DNA of 64,000 nt from Bacteroidales bacterium F22 (lineage in GTDB: Bacteria > Bacteroidota > Bacteroidia > Bacteroidales > Bacteroidaceae). Below the pieces are notes generated by a model that did no database searches, was not told where the DNA came from, and worked only from the letters and a program-made list of their open reading frames with translations. Each line of letters opens with the position of its first letter. Position 1 is the first letter of the stretch. Below, in pieces: positions 27,701 to 36,944 of this stretch. The DNA lies in NCBI GenBank assembly GCA_029541985.1, contig CP095414.1, forward strand, positions 1,674,001-1,738,000. The letters run 5' to 3'. Both the position numbers and the translations under genes were made by a program.

Positions 27701-27988
27701 TGAGGTGATAGTTACTGTAGCGGAATTTTCTCTAGAACGAGAAGAAAATTCTTTGATACCAACGATACCGCGAATGCTGTTTTCTATCAATGTAGTGACT
27801 CCCTCATCCATTTCTTTCGGTGTAGCACCAGGATAAGAAACAGATACAGTGACCTCTTTTGATTCGACAAGAGGCATCGTCGATTTTTTCATCTTTTGTA
27901 AAGAGATCACTCCCAAAAGGATGACCACTAGAATAAAAGTGCCGCCATAAAACGGGTACTTTACAAATTGTGTCAATAATTTTTTCAT
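24752..27988 (-). CDS. RND family efflux permease
   Basis: 1078-residue inner membrane proton antiporter. TM1 is at about 11-30 and a large periplasmic loop follows. TM4 carries the proton-relay pair D399-D400 in GILVDDGVVIGEN. The second half repeats the layout, with a second loop and TM7-12. It fits the AcrB/HAE-1-like group; no CusA-type methionine triad for metals was identified. It pumps hydrophobic or amphiphilic compounds with the adaptor 6 bp upstream and the channel 4 bp downstream. Substrate unknown. Confidence 0.93.
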   Translation of the reverse strand: MKKLLTQFVKYPFYGGTFILVVILLGVISLQKMKKSTMPLVESKEVTVSVSYPGATPKEMDEGVTTLIENSIRGIVGIKEFSSRSRENSATVTITSLNGYNMDELLSDVKNAVDGISNFPSAAERPIVSKGRSMDIAMFVSLYSKGDDSILALNSMANRIEDDWLGSGLMSKITINGVPSNLELVTEVDETQLRRYGLTLNEVKEAISSNNLDFTGGTVRNPREQISVIARTKSISPDDIKNIVIRGNDAGGLVRIGDVASVKLQAPEDPSNGYVDKKPAVTFMVSRLANEDLESISNYVNKYIKDFNKKNTDYHLMVKMDFLERIDGQLDILTSNGLLGVILVILMLTLLLNFRLSLWVAWGIPSAFLGMFIVAQIHGLTLNMVSLFGMILIIGILVDDGVVIGENIFTHFERGKSPRLAAIDGTLEVLPAVLTSVLTTIIAFVPLLFIEGNMEMMYDMGYVVIVCLLVSMIEAIFVLPGHLANEKILKPINGKSLYGKVRLKLESGIVYIKEKLYRPLLESILNHKTLTVLCVSSFVVLTFALVASNVITYTFFPSTPSDSFTVDLVLKPGVSESITKEKIFAIEDSIAEVNRELMKQTGDKTPYITSMECRIGSAFSNTETGTNAAQIRVFLSTSTDWDESITDQVLKREISNKVGTIPEAYKFAVGASNRFGAPVSISLLGYDPEELGLAKDELESELKKMPALFNVTDNSQLGSQELRLTLKPQAYALGCTTSSVLTEVRNGFFGGLAQRIQDGKDEIWVYVRLAHKDRESIGGLENMTIHTSKGDYPLGTIANITSARSVSTINHYNGQREVRVEAYQKDQSQSVPIILDYIETNILTKISNDYPNVSFVYQGQQKDTSEQMGSLALYFGLAFLLMVLTVMIYFKSYNQGMMVILMIPLGVAGSILGHGIHGEPLSMMSLWGMVALSGVVINDAIVFMSSYNSNLEAGMTVHDSILEAGISRFRPILLTTVTTVAGLMPLILESNPDAAMLVPMSISLAYGILFGTFFILILLPVFIKANNSILYRWGKITLRSKHPDLVVTREMVEPAVRYLKVAQRLEENIIEEEEEIKK

Positions 27989-27994
27989 AGTCCT

Positions 27995-29107
27995 TTACTT
28001 ACGAGGTAAATATTTCATGGCAGAATCGATAGTCGAAATAGACTCCACAACTACTGGAGCAGTCTCATCGAAACCTGTAATCACACTGTAATCACTCATT
28101 TGTCTGAGCACGGTAACCTGATGAAGAACTAGTTTATTCTCTTTTAGCTGATAGACATTGTCCTTATTAACAAGTGCTTCACGTGGAATCTTCATACCTT
28201 GAATCTCTTTACCTCCGAAATTGACATCGGCATATCCGCCTTGCATCAAATAGGCTCCTTTTGCATTTTGAACACGAATATAGACATTGACTGATTGAGT
28301 AGACTCGTCTATAAAATCGGCAATACGGACTACTGAACCTTTGACCTTCACACCTGCCTCAGGGGTGATGGTTACTTGGTCATTGATGCTAACCCATTTG
28401 CGGTCATAAGGCAATATAGGAACTGTGATTTCTAGTTTATCTGTCTGGATAATCTGCGCGATTTCGGCTCCGCTATTTGCGATATCTCCTACTTGTTTTG
28501 TCACTTGAACAATATTGCCACCAAAAGGTGCACGGACAGTGTATTTTGATAAAGTAATTTCTTCTTGCACCAAACTGTAATAGGAAGTCAATATATTTTG
28601 TGAGGCAATGAAGATGCGCTCTTTATTAGAAGCAAATAGAGGTAACTCAGGCAACGGAGCATCTAACTTAATCTGATTGAAGAATTGATTCCACTTATCA
28701 AATTGGTCAGCATAATCAACCTTGATATCTGGCAGTGTCTTGGCCAACAATTGTAGGAAAGAGCTCTTGCTCGCTTTTATATTTGCTCGTACATCTTTGC
28801 TGTATACATAAAATAAGATATCTCCTTTACGGAAATTGGCACCAGCCTTGAGATTCACTGTACCCTGCTCTATCTTCCCTGACACTTCAGAAGCTACGGT
28901 CACGTTACTGTTGGACACAATCCGGCCACGATAATGGGCATCAGTGGTTATCTTACTGATAGTAGGGTCAGCTGTTTTTACATATAAGATACTCGATTTC
29001 GTCTTATTTTGTTTTGGCTCTTTCTTCTGAGACATCATCAGAAATACGATGCCGAGGGTAACTACGATAAGGATTACTCCGAATAAATGATAGGTGTACT
29101 TTTTCAT
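27995..29107 (-). CDS. RND efflux periplasmic adaptor (membrane fusion protein)
   Basis: 370-residue adaptor with an N-terminal membrane anchor (about 7-25). The first lipoyl half is near GRIVSNSNVTVASEVSGKIEQG, and the second half is near YTVRAPFGGNIVQVTKQVGDIANSG. Between them is a short alpha-helical hairpin; beta-barrel and membrane-proximal domains follow (MKIPREALVNKDNVYQL). First gene of the efflux operon. A terminator-like hairpin ends 18 bp before its start, so expression may depend on read-through or on attenuation. Confidence 0.9.
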   Translation of the reverse strand: MKKYTYHLFGVILIVVTLGIVFLMMSQKKEPKQNKTKSSILYVKTADPTISKITTDAHYRGRIVSNSNVTVASEVSGKIEQGTVNLKAGANFRKGDILFYVYSKDVRANIKASKSSFLQLLAKTLPDIKVDYADQFDKWNQFFNQIKLDAPLPELPLFASNKERIFIASQNILTSYYSLVQEEITLSKYTVRAPFGGNIVQVTKQVGDIANSGAEIAQIIQTDKLEITVPILPYDRKWVSINDQVTITPEAGVKVKGSVVRIADFIDESTQSVNVYIRVQNAKGAYLMQGGYADVNFGGKEIQGMKIPREALVNKDNVYQLKENKLVLHQVTVLRQMSDYSVITGFDETAPVVVESISTIDSAMKYLPRK

Positions 29108-29117
29108 TGTGATGGAT

Positions 29118-29171
29118 TAAAAACATATGGGAGAAAAGACTCCATTAAAAAATGAATTCTCTTCTCCCATA
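29118..29171 (-). terminator. Terminator after the GH29 gene, directly before the efflux operon
   Basis: Ten-bp arms TATGGGAGAA (29126-29135) and TTCTCCCATA (29162-29171), with further pairing inside after one mismatch. On the minus strand they are followed by TTTTT (29118-29122). It ends the polysaccharide locus or acts as an attenuator in the efflux leader. Confidence 0.65.
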
Positions 29172-29294
29172 GTATATTAAATTTATTATTTCTTACGATC
29201 GATAATCTCCATAAATCTCATTGTTCGCAAGATATGAAAATCTAGAAAAATAAGACATATTACATAAGTTAAAATAATAATAATCTGCCGTTAT

Positions 29295-30617
29295 TTACAT
29301 TTTTACTGTCAATGTGATTATTTGGTCTATAGCATTTTCCTTCAAATCTTTGATATAAACGAAGACGCCTTCTTTCTGTTGCTTGAATTTCAATTTTACA
29401 TTTTCATCGAAACCGTAAGCAGATTTTACTTTCACTTTCAAGTTAGGAATGAATAAATAAGCATCTTTGACAGGTTTGATGATATGAACATAGACCTTAT
29501 TTCCTTTTGATGTCAACACACCCCACTCTTGGTTAGGAATGATTGACCCTTGAGTCCCATAGATTGTCTCACCATATTTAGCAGTCCACTCACCTACTTT
29601 AGCTAAACTCTCAGTAAACTCAGATTGGATTTTACCATTAGGCATAGGACCTACATTCATGAGCAAATTAGCATTCTTACCAGCAGCACCTACGAGTAGG
29701 TCAATCACTTGCTTAGGCGTCTTTGGATTTTTATCATTGATATTGAATCCCCATGCTTTACCCATAGTTGTACATGTCTCAAGTGGCAATTTACTTACTT
29801 CGACACCTCTACTGAAACCTTGCACATTTTCACCTGGTAAATCACGCTCAAATGTCTGAATGTCTTCACCTGGGATTATCGTGATATGATGATTGTTTGC
29901 AATTAATGTGTTTGGACTTAACTTATGAATCAACGAGTAAATCTCATCGAAATGCCAATTCACATCTGGACGTTGCCAGTAACCATCGAACCAGATACAA
30001 CCAATCTCACCATAGTTTGTGAGGAGTTCGGTCAACTGTGCTTTCATAAATTCGATATAGCTATCCCAGTCTGTATCGACAGGCACACCATCCACGATTT
30101 TATTCTTGTAATTATAATCATCTCTAATCCAATCGAGCAATGAGTAGTAGAAATTCAATTTGATTCCTTGTTTCTTACATTCAGCAGCTAATTCTTTCAT
30201 CGGGTCACGACCATAAGGAGTAGCATCTACGATATTATAATCTGAAGCTTTTGTGTCAAACATACTGAAACCATCATGGTGACGTGCTGTGATAGTAATG
30301 TATTTCATTCCAGCAGATTTGGCCATCGATACCCATTCTTTGGCATTGAAAGCTTGTGGATTGAAGAAGTCAGCTAGGTGTTTGTACTTGTCAAATGGTA
30401 TCTTCTGTTGGAACATGACCCACTCGCCATCACCTAAGATACTGTATATACCCCAATGAATGAATAAGCCGAAACGGTCTGCTTGAAATTCTTGACGTGC
30501 TGCCAAGTTACCCGGAGTAGGCGTGTAGTCCGACATCGGGTAATGATATACTTTTTTCTGCGCACTTGCAGTCATTCCCCCAATAAGGAATAAGAGAAGA
30601 AATACTAATTTTTTCAT
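29295..30617 (-). CDS. GH29 alpha-L-fucosidase
   Basis: 440-residue secreted exo-fucosidase. Signal peptide cleaved at about residue 19-20 (TASAQ). The GH29 barrel contains FGLFIHWGIYS, RHHDGFSMFDT and the nucleophile D211 in CIWFDGYW. The C-terminal beta domain (after about 360) is short. The acid/base residue varies in this family and is not assigned. Last gene of the SusCD transcription unit, so it likely works in the periplasm on oligosaccharides imported by SusCD. Linkage (alpha-1,2/3/4/6) cannot be read. Confidence 0.94.
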   Translation of the reverse strand: MKKLVFLLLFLIGGMTASAQKKVYHYPMSDYTPTPGNLAARQEFQADRFGLFIHWGIYSILGDGEWVMFQQKIPFDKYKHLADFFNPQAFNAKEWVSMAKSAGMKYITITARHHDGFSMFDTKASDYNIVDATPYGRDPMKELAAECKKQGIKLNFYYSLLDWIRDDYNYKNKIVDGVPVDTDWDSYIEFMKAQLTELLTNYGEIGCIWFDGYWQRPDVNWHFDEIYSLIHKLSPNTLIANNHHITIIPGEDIQTFERDLPGENVQGFSRGVEVSKLPLETCTTMGKAWGFNINDKNPKTPKQVIDLLVGAAGKNANLLMNVGPMPNGKIQSEFTESLAKVGEWTAKYGETIYGTQGSIIPNQEWGVLTSKGNKVYVHIIKPVKDAYLFIPNLKVKVKSAYGFDENVKLKFKQQKEGVFVYIKDLKENAIDQIITLTVKM

Positions 30618-30673
30618 AACGTGTTTTTTAATTACTTGTTTAATGATTCTTATTTTTAGAAAAGTTGATTGAT

Positions 30674-32167
30674 TTACTTGTTTTCCTTGAAGATGTCCAC
30701 TGATACATCATTGTTCTCCTTGTGACCAGGAGTCGAACGACCAGCAAGAACGATTTCTTTGAGTTTCATCGTTAGTTCTTTGACTATTTCCGGATGCTGG
30801 TCATAGACATTGGTCTTCTCTGATTCATCCGTATCCATATTGTACAACTGGATAACTGGCAAGTCTTGTGACCTAGCTTTCACATCAGTAGGACCTGACC
30901 AACCCCCAGAGCCAGGACACATTTCTAATTTCCATGGTCCCTTACGAATAGAGAATTTTCCGTTGATAGAATGGTGTATCACTAGGTGATAATCACTCTT
31001 AGCCTGCATATCTGTGAGTAGAGGAAGAATACTGTACGAATCTTCTCCTGCAGTCTCAGGATATTGTTGACCTGTTATTTCAGCACAAGTAGCCATCAAG
31101 TTAGTCAGACAAATCAGTTCGTCATTCTTTACATTGGATTGGATATGTCCTGGCCAACGAACGATAAAAGGTACGCGATGTCCACCTTCCCATATATCTG
31201 ATTTTCCTCCTCTAAATTGAGCACTTGGATAATGTCCAAATTTCTTCTCGAGCATCTCCCCGTGAGTAGCCGGGAAAGAGCAACCATTGTCACTAGTGAA
31301 GAAGACCAATGTATTGTCAGCAATACCATTATCTTGCAATGCCTTTAGCACTTGACCCACTACATAATCTGTTTGCATCACGAAATCACCGTATTTACCG
31401 ATTCCACTCTTCCCTTCCCATTCCTTTGATGGAACGATAGGCGTATGAGGAGAATTTAGAGGTAAATAGAGAAAGAATGGATTGCCATCTTTGGCCTCTT
31501 TGGCAATATAGTCACATGCATGTTGTTGCAATAAAGGAAGCATCGTCACGGGATCTATATGGGCAGCAACGGTGTCGTTCTGAATGAGGGTACTGATGCT
31601 TGCCGCATGGTGAAATCCGATGAAAGAGTCGAATCCACGAGTCACAGGACCTTCTTGTACGACAGCTCCTACAGGTGCCTGAATCACTTTACGACCTTCA
31701 TATTTCTTCAAGGCTGAACCGTCTTTTGCCACGATATTAAAGCCAAGATGCCATTTTCCCATGATGGCTGTATCATAACCCGCTTTTTTAAGCAATTCAG
31801 GGACAGTCAACCTGTCTTTGGCTATCAGGGGTTTAAATTCATTGCCCGCACGAAGAACTCCATGTTGCAATTCAGTACGCCAAGCATAGCGACCAGTCAA
31901 TACCCCATATCGAGAAGGGGTACTCACCGATGCTGCGGCATGAGCATCGGTAAAAGTCATCCCCTGTGAGGCCAACTTATCGATATTGGGAGTAGCTATC
32001 TTGCCATGTTGAGTATTTAGAAATGAGACATCCCCATAACCCAAATCATCACAAATGATATAAACAATATTCGGTTTAGCTGTTTTCTCCTCTTGGTGTG
32101 CTGTTCCACAGCTAGTCAATCCTGTTACTCCAGTAGTAGCAAGTAAAAGTATGAGTGATTTTTCCAT
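30674..32167 (-). CDS. Sulfatase, S1 family, Ser-type, lipoprotein
   Basis: 497-residue lipoprotein (lipobox LTSC, C20). Alkaline-phosphatase fold with metal ligands D40-D41 (YIICDDLGYGD). The sulfatase signature S82-T-P-S-R followed by YGVLTGRY has serine instead of cysteine, so it needs an anaerobic radical SAM maturase to form formylglycine; none is in this window. MGKWHLG and FFTSDNGC are further family motifs. It removes sulfate esters from a glycan; the S1 subfamily and position on the sugar are not assignable by eye. Its start codon overlaps the GH20 stop by 1 bp. Confidence 0.92.
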   Translation of the reverse strand: MEKSLILLLATTGVTGLTSCGTAHQEEKTAKPNIVYIICDDLGYGDVSFLNTQHGKIATPNIDKLASQGMTFTDAHAAASVSTPSRYGVLTGRYAWRTELQHGVLRAGNEFKPLIAKDRLTVPELLKKAGYDTAIMGKWHLGFNIVAKDGSALKKYEGRKVIQAPVGAVVQEGPVTRGFDSFIGFHHAASISTLIQNDTVAAHIDPVTMLPLLQQHACDYIAKEAKDGNPFFLYLPLNSPHTPIVPSKEWEGKSGIGKYGDFVMQTDYVVGQVLKALQDNGIADNTLVFFTSDNGCSFPATHGEMLEKKFGHYPSAQFRGGKSDIWEGGHRVPFIVRWPGHIQSNVKNDELICLTNLMATCAEITGQQYPETAGEDSYSILPLLTDMQAKSDYHLVIHHSINGKFSIRKGPWKLEMCPGSGGWSGPTDVKARSQDLPVIQLYNMDTDESEKTNVYDQHPEIVKELTMKLKEIVLAGRSTPGHKENNDVSVDIFKENK

Positions 32168-34005
32168 TATTTTATAACTTTAAAGACAGTGATTTTTCCG
32201 AGTAATTCTCCTTGTGGATTAAATAATCCAGCTTGAACTGTGCGTCCTGATTTGACTATGAAGACCCCATCATAAGCTTCTGACTGAGCCGTTGGGACGG
32301 TGTTGTCAGTAGTATAGCGAATGATATTTCCTGTGGTCTCTGTGTTGAGATATACTTGACCTTCAAAAGTCAACTCGTCTAAAGCAAAAGAACCATACAC
32401 AGTGTACATACTGGTTGAATAAGCAACATGGTTTTTCTTTAATACATCGAAGTTATGAACAACTGCCTCTTGGAATCTATCCCAATTTTTAAGTGCTGGC
32501 TGAGTCCATGCTACCTCTGCTAGGGCAAGCATACGAGGGTACATCATATATTCGTAATGTGCTTCTGAAGGAAGAAATTCAGCCCACATACAAGCTTCTG
32601 TCCCTAACACATAAGTCTTCTCTTGCGCAGTCAATTCTGCTGGAACGGGTTCATAAGAGTACGCTGTAGATAAGGAAATCGTAGCGCCAGGCCCTTCTGG
32701 TTCCATAGATTTAGGTCCTTGTAACTGGCAAAAATAAGTATGATGAAAATTCGTCATGATAGTAGGATATCCTCCTCTTGGAGCAGCTAAGTCGGGTTTC
32801 TGCCAAGCACGCCATGCCATGATAGTAGCTCCTTTAGCACCTTTGCCACTGAGAATCTCATCCCAACCAATCATCTTCTTATGTTTAGAAGTGATGATTT
32901 TGTTGATTCTTTGGACAAAATAACTTTGCAATTCCTCTTCCCCATTGAGGTCGTTGTCCTTAATCCGTTGTTGGCATTTAGGACACTTCTTCCAATTGGT
33001 CTTGTTACATTCATCTCCTCCGATATGAATGTATTGACCTGGAAATAGACGAGCTACTTCGGTAAACACATCGTCAAGGAAATCAAATACAGTATCGTTA
33101 CCAGCGCACAGTGCATTGTTTGGTGCTTTTCCTCCTGTGGCAACTTCGAAATCGTGAGTGTCGAAGCACGTCAATTCGGGATAAGAAGCAATCAGTGCCT
33201 TGCTGTGACCAGGGACATCTATTTCAGGAATTACTTCTACATTTCTTATACGAGCAAATTCCACGACTTCCTTGATATCTTCTTGAGTATAATAGCCACC
33301 GATGACTTTTGATTCGCCAGCAGTAGCAGCCGTACGTTGCCACCACGTGATGCCTGTACGGTCAGCTCTCCAAGCACCTTTAGCTGTCAAATTTGGGTAT
33401 TTCTTAATCTCAATACGCCATCCTTGATCATCTGTGAGGTGCCAATGAAATTTATTTATCTTATAAGAAGATAAGATATCAATCTGCTTCTTCACAAATT
33501 CTTTGGTTTGGAAATGACGCGACACATCTAGCATGATTCCGCGGAAAGCAAAACGAGGAGCATCTTTGATAACCATACAAGGAATGGTGTATTGCTCTTG
33601 GTCTCGCTCAATAGCCTGACGCAATGTCTGAAGAGCATCAAAGAAACCAGCATAATTTGTGGCCTGAATGAGTACTCGTTCTGGAGAGATGTCTAACGTA
33701 TACGCCTCATCCTTATTCCCCTTGACTTTTTCAAAGAAGATGTAATTTGAACTAGGTGTACGATGTCCCCCTAGCACTTGAACCTTCAAGTCATAATCAG
33801 ACTGAAATTTTGTATGAATATAAGGGCGAAGGTCTTTTAAATAAGCTTGAGGTACAAATACCTTTGTCTTTTTAGAGAGTACAAAATGACCCGTTTTGGC
33901 AACCACAGATTCGGGTTGTGGCACAAAAGTAGGTACTTTGTTTGCTGCATAGAGCATCGTGCCAAAGCACAATAAACTAGCAATCAATAGCATCCTTGTT
34001 TTCAT
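32167..34005 (-). CDS. GH20 beta-N-acetylhexosaminidase, secreted (PUL member)
   Basis: 612-residue exo-enzyme with a type I signal peptide (cleaved near A20-A21), not a lipobox, so it is expected in the periplasm, unlike the two other GH20 copies. GH20b domain about 26-150; catalytic barrel with FHWHLTDDQGW and D331-E332 in HIGGDECNKTNW; a short Fn3/CHB_HEX-like C-terminus (RYTTDNTVPTAQS). No PA14-like domain. It sits between GH30 and a sulfatase within the SusCD operon, suited to trimming HexNAc after sulfate removal. Confidence 0.94.
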   Translation of the reverse strand: MKTRMLLIASLLCFGTMLYAANKVPTFVPQPESVVAKTGHFVLSKKTKVFVPQAYLKDLRPYIHTKFQSDYDLKVQVLGGHRTPSSNYIFFEKVKGNKDEAYTLDISPERVLIQATNYAGFFDALQTLRQAIERDQEQYTIPCMVIKDAPRFAFRGIMLDVSRHFQTKEFVKKQIDILSSYKINKFHWHLTDDQGWRIEIKKYPNLTAKGAWRADRTGITWWQRTAATAGESKVIGGYYTQEDIKEVVEFARIRNVEVIPEIDVPGHSKALIASYPELTCFDTHDFEVATGGKAPNNALCAGNDTVFDFLDDVFTEVARLFPGQYIHIGGDECNKTNWKKCPKCQQRIKDNDLNGEEELQSYFVQRINKIITSKHKKMIGWDEILSGKGAKGATIMAWRAWQKPDLAAPRGGYPTIMTNFHHTYFCQLQGPKSMEPEGPGATISLSTAYSYEPVPAELTAQEKTYVLGTEACMWAEFLPSEAHYEYMMYPRMLALAEVAWTQPALKNWDRFQEAVVHNFDVLKKNHVAYSTSMYTVYGSFALDELTFEGQVYLNTETTGNIIRYTTDNTVPTAQSEAYDGVFIVKSGRTVQAGLFNPQGELLGKITVFKVIK

Positions 34006-34042
34006 TATGAGTAGAGTTTTAGTCGTGTTTAATAGAGTTTAA

Positions 34043-35482
34043 CTAGAGTTTAATCGTCAGTGTATTGAAGGATTTGGCGTCTAATTTAGCCATAATTTCT
34101 TTTTTATTGATGACTAACTTCAATAACTTCTCACTTTTATCGTTATTATAAGCCAATACCTTAACCTCATTCGTCTTTTGATTGTAAAATACTAATGCAT
34201 TTTGATCATCACCAGTAGTGGCTAATTTCACATCCCCTGGATAAACAAACCCACTTAAATGCTTCATCAAAAAGAACTCAGGGTTATAAGTTACCTTTTT
34301 ACTTGTGCTATCGACAGAAATCATTGAATTCTGCTTCCAACCCCATTGGCTCTTTCCAGTCTCATCAAGAATCATATTCCAATACATATACGCATTGGCA
34401 CCATTCTCGAAGTAATGTTTCATCAAACCAAAAGTATGTTCAGCAGCCGCCCAATCATTAGAGCCATCACCACACTCTGTCTCAGTCTGCATTAATTGCA
34501 AGTTTGGATATTTTGCATGCGCATCTTTAATGGCCCCTTTACCAGCCCATTGGAAACCAAGACCTTGAACATAGTCTAACACATGTGGATACTCCAATAC
34601 TGCATCGACACGTTCTATTTGAGGTCGTTCAATCGTACCTAACCAGATTTTGGTGTCTAGATTTTCTTCCTTGAATTTAGGACCTAAATAATCAGCAATG
34701 AAGATTCCCAGGTCTTGAGGTTTCCACACACAAGAAGGAAAATTCTGAGCGGAATTAAATTCATTCTGCACATGAACAGCAGAGATAGTTATCCCCTCAT
34801 TGCGGTAAGCTTGCACAAACTTAGAGAAATAGAGAGCATAGGCCTTGAAATACTGAGGTTCTGTTATAAATCGAGAAACAAGTTCCTCGGTAGAACTCAA
34901 TTCAGGGGATAAGTCATTTACTTTTGGATTGGCTCTACAAGCGTAATGCTTATTTTTCTTCATCCACGATGGTGGACACCATGGAGAGGCCCACACTTGA
35001 AGCGTCGGATTGATCTTCTGCGCTTCTTGGATATATGGGATTAATCGTTGTTTATCCCTCGCGATAGAGAAATGCTCCATATCGAAATCTCCAGGAGTTT
35101 CATCGAAGCTATACCAATCTACAGAGTAATCATTAGCTCCTATGGGCATACGGAATAGAGTGAATTTACAACCTGTAGATAGGCTGAATAAGTCATTCAT
35201 CACTTGATTTTTCTCTATAGGAGAGAGCATCTGCAAAGCTTCCCATCCCAATTCATTGAAACAACCTCCGAAACCAGTAACGGTCTGTTCTTGTTTCTGA
35301 GTATCAATATCAATCGTAATCTGAGCTAAGTCTTTACAGTCTGACAGATCTCTATCAGTAGTTGTTTTCTCAACCCAATGATGAGTCGGTACGGTACTAA
35401 TCCAATTGGTTAACTTAGGCGACTGAGTGCATGAAGTAATCAGAGCGACACATCCAAGCAGTGTATAATTTAATTTTGACAT
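34043..35482 (-). CDS. GH30 family glycoside hydrolase, lipoprotein
   Basis: 479-residue lipoprotein (lipobox ITSC, C18). Clan GH-A barrel with the GH30 start GFGGCFNELGWEAL. The acid/base is E241 in VHVQNEFNSA; the nucleophile is one of E334/E336 in LMQTETECGDG. A C-terminal beta-sandwich (about 400-479) wraps the barrel as in glucosylceramidase-like enzymes. Known GH30 activities include beta-glucosidase, beta-1,6-glucanase and others, so the bond cut here is open. Located mid-operon among fucosidases and sulfatases. Confidence 0.88.
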   Translation of the reverse strand: MSKLNYTLLGCVALITSCTQSPKLTNWISTVPTHHWVEKTTTDRDLSDCKDLAQITIDIDTQKQEQTVTGFGGCFNELGWEALQMLSPIEKNQVMNDLFSLSTGCKFTLFRMPIGANDYSVDWYSFDETPGDFDMEHFSIARDKQRLIPYIQEAQKINPTLQVWASPWCPPSWMKKNKHYACRANPKVNDLSPELSSTEELVSRFITEPQYFKAYALYFSKFVQAYRNEGITISAVHVQNEFNSAQNFPSCVWKPQDLGIFIADYLGPKFKEENLDTKIWLGTIERPQIERVDAVLEYPHVLDYVQGLGFQWAGKGAIKDAHAKYPNLQLMQTETECGDGSNDWAAAEHTFGLMKHYFENGANAYMYWNMILDETGKSQWGWKQNSMISVDSTSKKVTYNPEFFLMKHLSGFVYPGDVKLATTGDDQNALVFYNQKTNEVKVLAYNNDKSEKLLKLVINKKEIMAKLDAKSFNTLTIKL

Positions 35483-35532
35483 AATCGTTTTTATGAGTAA
35501 GTTATATAAAATGGCGTCATTCCTTTTCGCTA

Positions 35533-36912
35533 TTATTTGCGAATCTCTGTCTGAAGTTGTTTGTCGAAGCGAGTCATCTTTTGCTTCAAACGCTTAACAA
35601 TCTCTGGGTTCTCACTAGCCTTATTAGTCGATTCTGAAACTTCTTCTTTCAAATTGTATAATTCTTCCTGACCATCGACGATACGTAATTTCCAGTCTCC
35701 ACTGCGTACGGCTTGGAGTTCATCCTTATAATAATAGAAAAAAGACTCATGAGGTGTTTTAGCCCCTTTCTCTCCAGCAAGCAAAGGCCAGATATCTAAT
35801 CCGTCAATTTTCGCAGCAGGTAGTTGAGCTCCAGTCAATCGCGCTATCGTAGGCAGAAAATCAATAGAAGAAGCGACCTCATGGTTTGTTGTTCCTGCTG
35901 GTATCTTTCCTACCCATTTAGCAATCATAGGTACTCGGAATCCCCCTTCATAAGTTTGTCCTTTGAATCCACGTAAAGGCAATGCACATCCACCTTTACC
36001 ATCTTTCAACTTCCAAGGGCCATTATCAGAAGTAAAAATGACGAGTGTATTCTCCTCAAGGCCTAGTTCCTTCAACGTTCTCAAGATTTCTCCCATACTC
36101 CAATCGAGTTCTTCTACAGCATCTCCATACAATCCCCGAGGACTTTTACCACTAAAAGCAGCAGAGGCATGCAATGGAACATGAGGCATGGTTTGTGCTA
36201 AATAAAGAAAGAAAGGACTATCTTTTTTCTCTTTGATAAATCGAATTGCTTCTTTGGTATAGGTTCTCGTGATATTATCTAAGTCTGCAGGATATTCGAT
36301 GACTTCATCTTGTTTCATCAACGGCACTTTTCCTCGTCTCCATTTCTTCTCAAGCAAACTATCTAAGTTCATCCCTTCATTGTAAACAAGGTCTTTAGAG
36401 CGTTTGAAGTTTTGATTGATAGACATATCATTGCTATAAGGAATACCTAAATAGGTATCAAACCCTTGACTCGTAGGTAAATACCCTGGTCTATCCCCTA
36501 CATGCCATTTACCGATACACTCAGTAGCATATCCGTTTGCTTTCAACATATCTGCAATCGTTGTCTCTTTATTGCTCAAGCCGGTTTCACTATTTGGCCA
36601 TAAGACATCAGGTACACCGACTCTTTGTGGATAACAGCCCGTCAAAAGTGCTGCTCTTGATGGTGAACTCACAGAGGAAGCGACATAGAAGTCTGTAAAG
36701 CGCATACCATCTCTGGCCATCTGGTCTAAATTAGGTGTCTTGATTAGCGGTGAGCCGAAACATCCTACATCTTGATATCCTTGGTCATCGGTAAAAAAGA
36801 TTATTACATTGGGATGTTTTATCTCTTCTTTACTTGTGCATCCTACCAGCGAACAGTAAGTTGCTGTCATTGCGCCTATACCTGCCGCAAGATACAATCC
36901 TTTTGTTTTCAT
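35533..36912 (-). CDS. Sulfatase, S1 family, Ser-type, lipoprotein (second copy)
   Basis: 459-residue lipoprotein (lipobox LVGC, C25). Metal ligands D42-D43 (FFTDDQGYQD); signature S82-S-P-S-R followed by AALLTGCY, again Ser-type and maturase-dependent. IGKWHVG and IFTSDNGPW are present. The sequence differs clearly from the other sulfatase of the operon, so it probably takes sulfate from a different position or sugar. Lies between GH95 and GH30. Confidence 0.92.
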   Translation of the reverse strand: MKTKGLYLAAGIGAMTATYCSLVGCTSKEEIKHPNVIIFFTDDQGYQDVGCFGSPLIKTPNLDQMARDGMRFTDFYVASSVSSPSRAALLTGCYPQRVGVPDVLWPNSETGLSNKETTIADMLKANGYATECIGKWHVGDRPGYLPTSQGFDTYLGIPYSNDMSINQNFKRSKDLVYNEGMNLDSLLEKKWRRGKVPLMKQDEVIEYPADLDNITRTYTKEAIRFIKEKKDSPFFLYLAQTMPHVPLHASAAFSGKSPRGLYGDAVEELDWSMGEILRTLKELGLEENTLVIFTSDNGPWKLKDGKGGCALPLRGFKGQTYEGGFRVPMIAKWVGKIPAGTTNHEVASSIDFLPTIARLTGAQLPAAKIDGLDIWPLLAGEKGAKTPHESFFYYYKDELQAVRSGDWKLRIVDGQEELYNLKEEVSESTNKASENPEIVKRLKQKMTRFDKQLQTEIRK

Positions 36913-36944
36913 TTTATTATAATTAATTTGTTCTAAGTTCTTTT

